NCBI GenBank assembly: GCA_018402485.1
Contig: JAGYIY010000001.1
Span: 466,001 to 530,000 of the forward strand
Direction: 5' to 3'
Length of the DNA: 64,000 nucleotides
Source of the DNA: Roseivirga sp.
GTDB lineage: Bacteria > Bacteroidota > Bacteroidia > Cytophagales > Cyclobacteriaceae
In this document: positions 57,884-64,000 of the stretch, one piece after another
Position numbering within the stretch: position 1 is the stretch's first letter
Layout of the letters: the number at the start of each line of letters is the position of its first letter
Translations under genes and position numbers: made by a program
The notes under the pieces: model-generated
The model's input: only the letters and a program-made list of their open reading frames with translations
Databases searched by the model: none
Told to the model about the DNA's origin: nothing

Positions 57884-60679
57884 TTACAGCGTACGCTTCA
57901 CTTCTTGAATTTCGAAACCTTCGATGATATCGCCTTCTTTGATGTCGTTGAAGCCTTTGATGCTCAGCCCACATTCGTAGCCTGATTTTACTTCATTCAC
58001 ATCGTCTTTGAAACGTTTGAGCTGACCGATGTCTCCCGTGTAGGCGACAATTCCATCGCGTATCAAACGAATTTTATTCTGACGCTTCACAAATCCATCG
58101 GTAACGTAACAACCGGCTACAGTACCCACTTTAGAAATCTTGAAGATCTCGCGTACCTCAATGTTTCCAGTGATGACTTCCTTCTGCGTAGGCTCCAGCA
58201 TGCCTTCCATGGCGTCTTTCAACTCATTGATGGCATCGTAAATGATGGAATACAATCGAATTTCAATTTCTTCCGTTTCTGCAATCTTACGGGCATTAGA
58301 CGAAGGCCTTACTTGGAAACCAATGATGATGGCATCAGAAGCACTGGCCAACAATACATCTGACTCAGAAATTTGGCCCACCCCTTTGTGAATGATGTTC
58401 ACTTGTACCTCATCGGTAGAGAGTTTGAGCAATGAATCACTCAAGGCTTCAATGGAACCATCTACATCGCCTTTGACAATAACGTTCAGTTCTTTGAAGT
58501 TACCAACAGCCAAGCGTCTGCCAATTTCGTCCAATGTAATGTGCTTTTTAGTACGCACCGACTGCTCACGCATGATTTGCTCACGCTTGTTGGCAATCTC
58601 ACGTGCCTCACGCTCCGATTCCATAACATGGAAACGATCGCCTGCTTGTGGGGCTCCGCTTAATCCCAGCATTTGCACAGGGGTAGAAGGACCTACCTTA
58701 TCTAATCGATTGCCTCGGTGGTCGAACATGGCTTTTACTTTGCCATGGTGCGAGCCTGCCAATACAACATCCCCGATTTTCAATTCTCCTGCTTGTACCA
58801 TCAGCGTAGATAAATACCCTCTTCCTTTGTCTAAAGAGGCTTCTACCACTGTACCGATGCCTCGCTTGTTGGGATTCGCCTTAAGCTCCAGTAATTCTGC
58901 TTCTAGCAATACCTTTTCCAATAACTCTTCTATGCCGTCACCGGTTTTGGCCGATACTTCTTGACATTGGTATTTACCCCCCCAATCTTCCACAAGAATA
59001 TTCAGCTGGGATAGCTCCTCACGAATTTTATCTGGGTTCGCATTGGGTTTATCTACTTTGTTGATGGCAATTACAATCGGCACTTCGGCCACTTGGGCAT
59101 GGTTAATGGCCTCTTTGGTTTGCGGCATAACGTTGTCGTCTGCTGCAATCACAATAATGGCTACATCCGTAATTTTCGCACCACGGGCTCGCATGGCAGT
59201 AAAAGCTTCGTGTCCTGGAGTGTCGAGGAAAGCAATTTTTTTATTGTCTTTGGTCAGCACATCGTAAGCACCAATGTGCTGGGTAATGCCTCCTGCCTCG
59301 CCAGAAGTTACGTTGGCCTCTCGGATGTAATCGAGCAAAGAGGTTTTTCCATGGTCCACATGCCCCATGATGGTGACAATGGGAGCCCGATCTTTTTTAT
59401 CTTCTTCTTTGTCTTCCTCTTCTACGACATCTACTTTCTCATCTGCCTCGGTAAACTGTACATCGTAACCAAACTCATCTGCAATGATGGTGATGGCCTC
59501 TCCATCGATGCGTTGGTTGATGGATACAAACATACCTAAAGACATGCAGGCAGAAATGACTTCGTTTACCGAAACGTTCAATAAACTCGCCAAATCACTG
59601 ACAGAAATAAATTCTGTCACCTTCAATACTTTGCTTTCCTTTTGTTCTTGTGACTGCTTTTCTTCTGCCGCGTCTGCCGCTGCCGATCGTTTGTCTTTAC
59701 GGTATTTAGAACGACTTTTGCCTCCTCCTTTTCCACCACCACTCAAACGTGCCAGTGTTTCCTTGATTTGGTCTTGAATTTCTTTGTCTGTCAGCTCTTC
59801 TTTCGGAACATGCTTTCTGCCGCCACGCTGCGGCTGACCCCCCGGTTTTTGATTTGCACCTTTGGCTGCACGTTCTACACGGGTTTGCTGAATGCGCTTA
59901 CGAGGTCTTTTCTGCTTATCGTCTTTGGGCTTATTTTTATTCGGACGTGTTTGCTGTTTTTCCGGTAAGTCGATTTTGCCTACCACTTTTAACCCTCTCA
60001 AGCCACCCGATTGAGTGGCTGGTTTTTCTTCTGGTTTTTTCTCGGCCTCTTTCGGTGCTTCTTTGCTTATTGGTTCGTTTGCAACCGCATTTTCTTCCTT
60101 AGGAGCCTCCTTTTCTAGCTTTTCTTCCTTGGCTTCCTTGGCTTCGGGCTTTTTCTTATTGCCTTCTAAGTCAATCTTGCCAATTATCTTTAATCCGCCC
60201 TTTCTTTCAGGTTCTTGCGCTTTTGGTGCTTCTGCCTGTTTTTCTTCTTTCTTTTCAGGTTCAGGTTTTTTATCGGATTTCGGAGCTACTTTTTCTGCAT
60301 CAGGCGTAGCCTTAGGTGTGTTGGCCAAAGGTTTTTCTTCGGCTTGCTCGGCTTGTGGTTCGGGTTTCTCCTCGGTAGGTTTAGGCGCTTCCGGATCTTC
60401 CTTTTTTTCAGGTTCAGAAGTGACACCGCCGGAATCGATGACCATGTCTTCTACATGCTTGGTACCGATGGTGAGGTGAGAGGCCTCTTCTTTTTCAGAA
60501 GCTGAGGCAGCAAATTCCCTTGCGAGCATGGTATATTGCTCCCCCGAAATTTTTGCGTTCGGACTGCTGTCCACCTCAAAGCCTTTGGCAACCAAAAAAT
60601 CAAGTATGGTGTGTCGACCCACATTTAATTTTCTTGCCACCTGGCTAATCCTCATCATTTTTTCTTCTGACATACTCAA
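57884..60679 (-). CDS. infB: Translation initiation factor IF-2
   Basis: 931 residues. N-terminal small domain ([20 protein letters not shown]), then a low-complexity Lys/Glu/Pro/Ala stretch (about 80-330), second IF2_N block ([18 protein letters not shown]), GTPase with G1 MGHVDHGKT near residue 434, G3 DTPGHEAF and G4 NKVDK, and the C-terminal domains that bind fMet-tRNA. Third gene of the rimP operon. ATG at 60679; an ATG two codons on is equally possible. Confidence 0.97.
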   Translation of the reverse strand: MSMSEEKMMRISQVARKLNVGRHTILDFLVAKGFEVDSSPNAKISGEQYTMLAREFAASASEKEEASHLTIGTKHVEDMVIDSGGVTSEPEKKEDPEAPKPTEEKPEPQAEQAEEKPLANTPKATPDAEKVAPKSDKKPEPEKKEEKQAEAPKAQEPERKGGLKIIGKIDLEGNKKKPEAKEAKEEKLEKEAPKEENAVANEPISKEAPKEAEKKPEEKPATQSGGLRGLKVVGKIDLPEKQQTRPNKNKPKDDKQKRPRKRIQQTRVERAAKGANQKPGGQPQRGGRKHVPKEELTDKEIQDQIKETLARLSGGGKGGGKSRSKYRKDKRSAAADAAEEKQSQEQKESKVLKVTEFISVSDLASLLNVSVNEVISACMSLGMFVSINQRIDGEAITIIADEFGYDVQFTEADEKVDVVEEEDKEEDKKDRAPIVTIMGHVDHGKTSLLDYIREANVTSGEAGGITQHIGAYDVLTKDNKKIAFLDTPGHEAFTAMRARGAKITDVAIIVIAADDNVMPQTKEAINHAQVAEVPIVIAINKVDKPNANPDKIREELSQLNILVEDWGGKYQCQEVSAKTGDGIEELLEKVLLEAELLELKANPNKRGIGTVVEASLDKGRGYLSTLMVQAGELKIGDVVLAGSHHGKVKAMFDHRGNRLDKVGPSTPVQMLGLSGAPQAGDRFHVMESEREAREIANKREQIMREQSVRTKKHITLDEIGRRLAVGNFKELNVIVKGDVDGSIEALSDSLLKLSTDEVQVNIIHKGVGQISESDVLLASASDAIIIGFQVRPSSNARKIAETEEIEIRLYSIIYDAINELKDAMEGMLEPTQKEVITGNIEVREIFKISKVGTVAGCYVTDGFVKRQNKIRLIRDGIVAYTGDIGQLKRFKDDVNEVKSGYECGLSIKGFNDIKEGDIIEGFEIQEVKRTL

Positions 60680-60709
60680 ATATTCCTCAATTTAAGGTTC
60701 AAATCAAAA

Positions 60710-61957
60710 TTATTCGTTCTCGAATTCCTGATTTAAAATACTAAATACAAATTTAACCGTTTCTTCTTCTAGCTCGGTTCTGCGGACAATATCTTCTGGA
60801 GCGATGGCTAAAACACTTTTGGCTGTATCTAAACCGATGCGTTTCATCTCGTCGATGATCCAACTATCAATTTCATCTGCAAATTCGTCCAAATCTACAT
60901 CTTCTTCCTCATAGTTAGTTAGTTCACGGAACACATCGATCTCATAACCTACCAATTTCGAGGCAAGCTTAATGTTTTGACCACCACGGCCAATGGCCAA
61001 AGAAACCTGATCGGGCTTTAAATAAACCGAAACACGTTTGTCGTCGTCCATCACCTTTAGGCTAGAAATTTTTGCAGGACTCAAGGCCCTGGCAATGTAA
61101 AGGTCTAGGTTGTCTGTGAAATTAATCACATCAATGTTTTCATTCTGTAACTCGCGAACAATAGAGTGAATTCTAGAGCCCTTCATGCCCACGCAAGCCC
61201 CTACAGGGTCAATGCGGTCGTCGTATGATTCTACGGCTACTTTCGCTCTTTCTCCTGGCTCGCGCACCACTTTTTTAATGGTAATCAAACCATCGAAAAC
61301 CTCAGGTACTTCGTTTTCGAACAAACGCTCTAAAAATTCTCCGGAAGTTCTGGAAAGTATAATCTTAGGATTTCCATTCACCATTTCTACACGATCTACG
61401 ATGGCTCTTACAGATTCTCCTTTTCGGAACCTGTCTTTCGAAATTTGCTCGTATTTTGGTAAGGAAAGCTCATTTCCTTCTCCATCAACCAAAAGGACTT
61501 CGCGACCTAAAATTTGATAGACTTCTGCTGAGATGATCTCACCCACAAGGTCTTTATATTTCTGGTAGAGAATGTCTTTTTCAAGGTCTTTGATGCGCTG
61601 AATCAGGGTTTGGCGCGCTGTCATTACTGCTCTGCGTCCAAAATCTTCCAGTTTGATCTCTTCTGCCACCTCTTCACCAATTTCAAAATCCGGTTCAATT
61701 TTACGGGCATCGGTCAGGCTAATTTTATCGTAATCCCAAATGTCTTCAGAGTTATCATCTACAATTTCTCTGAACCTCCAAATTTCAAGGTCACCTTTAT
61801 CGGCATTGATAATGATATCAAAGTTATCGTCTACCTCATATTTTTTACGGATCATGGTTCGGAATACATCTTCCAAAATCCTGATCATTGTAGGTCGATC
61901 TACATTTTTATGTTTTGCAAACTCTGCAAATGACTCAATTAATACTCCACTGTCCAT
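60710..61957 (-). CDS. nusA: Transcription termination/antitermination factor NusA
   Basis: 415 residues. N-terminal polymerase-binding domain, S1 domain (about 130-200), and two KH domains (VGACVGMKGSRIHSIVREL; LAIGRGGQNIKLASKLVG). The E. coli-type C-terminal repeats are absent, as usual in Bacteroidota. Five bases after rimP. Confidence 0.96.
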   Translation of the reverse strand: MDSGVLIESFAEFAKHKNVDRPTMIRILEDVFRTMIRKKYEVDDNFDIIINADKGDLEIWRFREIVDDNSEDIWDYDKISLTDARKIEPDFEIGEEVAEEIKLEDFGRRAVMTARQTLIQRIKDLEKDILYQKYKDLVGEIISAEVYQILGREVLLVDGEGNELSLPKYEQISKDRFRKGESVRAIVDRVEMVNGNPKIILSRTSGEFLERLFENEVPEVFDGLITIKKVVREPGERAKVAVESYDDRIDPVGACVGMKGSRIHSIVRELQNENIDVINFTDNLDLYIARALSPAKISSLKVMDDDKRVSVYLKPDQVSLAIGRGGQNIKLASKLVGYEIDVFRELTNYEEEDVDLDEFADEIDSWIIDEMKRIGLDTAKSVLAIAPEDIVRRTELEEETVKFVFSILNQEFENE

Positions 61958-61962
61958 TTTCT

Positions 61963-62436
61963 TTACTTAAATGACGCTAAAACATTTGCTTTTTGAATGG
62001 TCGAAAAAGGAACTTCCACTTTTTTCGACACCTTCTTATTCTTTTCTTTTTCTAAAGTTTCCAAGTACAAAACTTGGTTGCTGAATTCCAGCAATGTGCC
62101 TTCACACACTGATCCTTCCATGGTGTGAATCCTTAATTTTCTGCCAATATTTTTGAAATATTGACGCTCCATGGCCAATGGATGATCCAATCCGGGAGAA
62201 GAAACTTCAAGGATGTAGGCGATATCTAGTACTTCACCTTCTTCTAGCTCTCCTCCAATTTTACGGCTCAATCGAGCACAATCATCGATATTTACCCCTT
62301 GGTCTGAATCGAGTAAAACCAAAATCTTGGTTTTGCCTTGCACCCCCTTGATCACCACGTCTACAATAAAGTAGGTGTCGTCTTGCAGATGCCGCTCGGC
62401 CAATTGTGTTATGGTTTTTTTCAGTTCTTCCATCAT
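61963..62436 (-). CDS. rimP: Ribosome maturation factor RimP
   Basis: About 157 residues. Start chosen at 62436 or 62433 (MMEELKKTITQLAERHL), because the longer frame to 62460 runs through a hairpin. DSDQGVNIDDCARLSRKIGGEL and YILEVSSPGLDHPL are the family blocks. Needed for 30S subunit assembly. First gene of the operon. Confidence 0.93.
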   Translation of the reverse strand: MMEELKKTITQLAERHLQDDTYFIVDVVIKGVQGKTKILVLLDSDQGVNIDDCARLSRKIGGELEEGEVLDIAYILEVSSPGLDHPLAMERQYFKNIGRKLRIHTMEGSVCEGTLLEFSNQVLYLETLEKEKNKKVSKKVEVPFSTIQKANVLASFK

Positions 62437-62447
62437 GTAAAATAATA

Positions 62448-62469
62448 AAGGGGACTTCAAGGTCCCCTC
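62448..62469 (-). promoter_or_regulatory. Leader hairpin of the rimP operon
   Basis: On the minus strand GGGGAC and GTCCCC pair around a 6-base loop, followed by TTTATTATTTT and then the rimP ATG. It resembles an attenuator or weak terminator directly before the start. Function not shown. Confidence 0.55.
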
Positions 62470-62583
62470 TGGTATCTACCATAAAGAATCACAAAAATAA
62501 TGGATTTTTATTTGTTATCAAATAGCACTTGCATTCGTAATTTTCGGGAAAAGCTTATTAATTTGCTGAAACACAATTTTACT

Positions 62584-63576
62584 ATGTACAGAAAAGCCTA
62601 TTTCCTACTTTTTTTTAGCTTACTGCTGATGGCTGCCTGCGATTCCCCATCGGGAAAAAGTGCTTCGCAAAACTTACCTGAACTGCAGCCATCTCCGGAG
62701 CCGAATGCTGATTCTCTGTATGCCTTTGTAGAAAAACAAGTGAATTTCGGGCCAAGAGTACCTAACTCCGAAGCCCATAACAAAGCCGCCAATTGGCTGA
62801 TTGATACTTTTGAGCAATATGGTGGACAAGTAAGTGTGCAAGCATTTGAAACGGAAGTGTATGATGGTACCCGCGTAAAGCTGAAAAATATCATTGTGGC
62901 TTTTCAGCCTGAAATGAAAAAAAGAATACTGTTGGCTGCCCACTGGGACACCAGACCTTTTGCAGATAAAGATGAAGAAGACAGTTATGCGCCTTTTCAA
63001 GGAGCCAATGACGGTGGAAGTGGGGTGGCCGTGCTGTTGGAAATCGCTCGCATTATGGCATCGCAAGAAAAACCAAATGTAGGAGTGGATGTTATTTTGT
63101 TCGATGGAGAGGATTGGGGAGAGCACAAAGATGAAGATATGGTTGATTTACCGGTAGGACAAGACAGTTGGTACTGTTTGGGTTCACAGCATTGGAGCAA
63201 AAATAAGCACCAAGCTAACTATTCGGCCTACTATGGCATTTTGCTCGATATGGTTGGCGCACCAGATGCCACTTTTTACTACGATGGCATATCCGAACAA
63301 AATGCTGGCCGTGTTCTGGATCGCACTTGGAACATCGCTCATCAGCTAGGTTATCAGAAATACTTTAAGAAAGCTCCGGGGCCTCAGAACCTAACAGATG
63401 ACCATAAATATGTTAATCGAGATGCACGCATTCCTATGATCAATGTAATTGATTACAAAAAAGACACCTACTTTGGCACCTACCATCATACGCAAGCAGA
63501 CAACATTGAAAACATCAGCCCTATTACTTTGGCGGCAGTGGCCAAGGTTGTTCTAGCCGTATTGTATAACGAGTAG
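62584..63576 (+). CDS. M28-family lipoprotein, glutaminyl-peptide cyclotransferase-like
   Basis: Start at 62584 (MYRKAYFLLFFSLLLMAAC), giving a lipobox with Cys19; an upstream ATG at 62500 would bury it. About 330 residues. Zinc-ligand blocks: Asp in GANDGGSGVAV, Glu in LFDGEDWGEHKD and His in YHHTQADNIE, with LLAAHWDTRPFADKD before them. This set matches bacterial glutaminyl cyclases of the M28 fold, which convert N-terminal Gln to pyroglutamate on exported proteins. Confidence 0.85.
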   Translation: MYRKAYFLLFFSLLLMAACDSPSGKSASQNLPELQPSPEPNADSLYAFVEKQVNFGPRVPNSEAHNKAANWLIDTFEQYGGQVSVQAFETEVYDGTRVKLKNIIVAFQPEMKKRILLAAHWDTRPFADKDEEDSYAPFQGANDGGSGVAVLLEIARIMASQEKPNVGVDVILFDGEDWGEHKDEDMVDLPVGQDSWYCLGSQHWSKNKHQANYSAYYGILLDMVGAPDATFYYDGISEQNAGRVLDRTWNIAHQLGYQKYFKKAPGPQNLTDDHKYVNRDARIPMINVIDYKKDTYFGTYHHTQADNIENISPITLAAVAKVVLAVLYNE

Positions 63577-63577
63577 A

Positions 63578-64000
63578 CTATTCTTTTAGGAGCGACATTA
63601 GGTAGGCTCCATAACCTGATTTGACTAAAGGCTCGGCCATTTTTTTGAGCTTTTCAGCATCGATAAAACCCATGCGGTAGGCAATCTCTTCGGGACATGA
63701 AATTTTAATGCCTTGCCGCTCTTCAATGATTTGCACAAACTGGCCGGCCTGAATCAAGGATTGTATGGTGCCCGTATCGAGCCAAGCTGTTCCTCTGTCC
63801 ATGGTGCCTACCTTTAGCTTACCCTGTTGCAGATAGGCTTTGTTCACATCGGTAATTTCCAATTCTCCTCGTGGGCTAGGCTTAAGGTTTTTCGCAATTT
63901 CTACAACAGAATTATCGTAAAAATAAATACCGGGTACTGCCCAGTTCGATTTGGGGCTTTTCGGCTTCTCCTCTATGGAAAGTACCTGCATGTTGCTATC
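63578..64000 (-). CDS. rmlA: Glucose-1-phosphate thymidylyltransferase, C-terminal part (runs off window)
   Basis: The C-terminal 140 or so residues of Rml[39 protein letters not shown] and GTAWLDTGT are signature blocks. The frame is open to the window edge, with D-S-N before MQVLSIEE, so the start lies outside. Makes dTDP-glucose for surface sugars. It suggests that further sugar genes follow to the right. Confidence 0.92.
   Translation of the reverse strand, partial: DSNMQVLSIEEKPKSPKSNWAVPGIYFYDNSVVEIAKNLKPSPRGELEITDVNKAYLQQGKLKVGTMDRGTAWLDTGTIQSLIQAGQFVQIIEERQGIKISCPEEIAYRMGFIDAEKLKKMAEPLVKSGYGAYLMSLLKE

Noticed and set aside
60015..60479. Gly/Ser/Phe-rich plus-strand open frame of 154 codons
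   Set aside because: Shadow of the Lys/Glu/Pro-rich low-complexity region of infB on the other strand.

Overview
The window looks like a chromosomal segment of a Bacteroidota bacterium, most likely order Cytophagales. Supporting signs are the long N-terminal extension of AtpB, an atp operon without atpD/atpC, a very large secreted protein with a type IX secretion (T9SS)-type C-terminal domain, a PorE-like OmpA lipoprotein, a UpxY-type antiterminator heading a polysaccharide locus, and a tRNA promoter that fits the Bacteroidota consensus TTTG-N19-TAnnTTTG.

Layout. (1) 1-17.2 kb, minus strand: a surface-polysaccharide operon. It is read from right to left: winged-helix regulator, UpxY antiterminator, Wza-type SLBB export protein, NeuD-like acetyltransferase, Wzz-like chain-length protein, then a legionaminic-acid-type nonulosonate pathway (LegB, LegC, LegI, LegG, a formyltransferase, a PIG-L deacetylase, a PtmE-like nucleotidyltransferase, a CMP-sugar synthetase, a Gfo/Idh/MocA oxidoreductase, an SDR), a NodU-type carbamoyltransferase and an unrecognised gene that leaves the window. 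Nearly every gene from 1 to 18 kb is broken by small indels, about 34 in all. Most are restored by adding one base to a homopolymer. From 20 to 64 kb no gene shows this, so uncorrected sequencing error in the left part is more likely than real decay. (2) 17.2-25.8 kb: an AbiEii-type nucleotidyltransferase with its DUF6922-like partner, period-7 repeats, two large arrays of palindromic repeats (10 and 14 copies), a GIY-YIG nuclease gene beside one array, and three ordinary genes between the arrays (sugar aminotransferase, four-helix-bundle protein, nucleotide-sugar epimerase). (3) 25.8-32.6 kb: a UDP-sugar dehydrogenase, a CysQ remnant, then a cytochrome c maturation operon (ccmB, an inserted four-helix-bundle gene, ccmC, ccmD-like, ccmE, ccmF). 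(4) 32.7-38.2 kb: F1Fo ATP synthase genes (atpI-like, B, E, F, H, A, G). (5) 38.2-64 kb: housekeeping and envelope genes: UbiA-like membrane protein, methyltransferase, purM, PorE-like lipoprotein, an Fe-S protein pair, tRNA-Phe, rluB-type gene, scpB, dksA-like, a ~2480-residue T9SS cargo protein, asd, a THUMP-like methyltransferase, rimP-nusA-infB, a glutaminyl cyclase-like lipoprotein, and a partial rmlA.

Most unusual signals. Both four-helix-bundle genes are bracketed by short repeats with a TTAG core on one side and CTAA on the other. In the ccm operon these heptamers fill the interval exactly from the ccmB stop to the ccmC start, which suggests a small insertion cassette. The GIY-YIG gene sits directly against palindromic repeat arrays. 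The nonulosonate operon combines deacetylase, formyltransferase and carbamoyltransferase genes, predicting an unusually modified acidic sugar.
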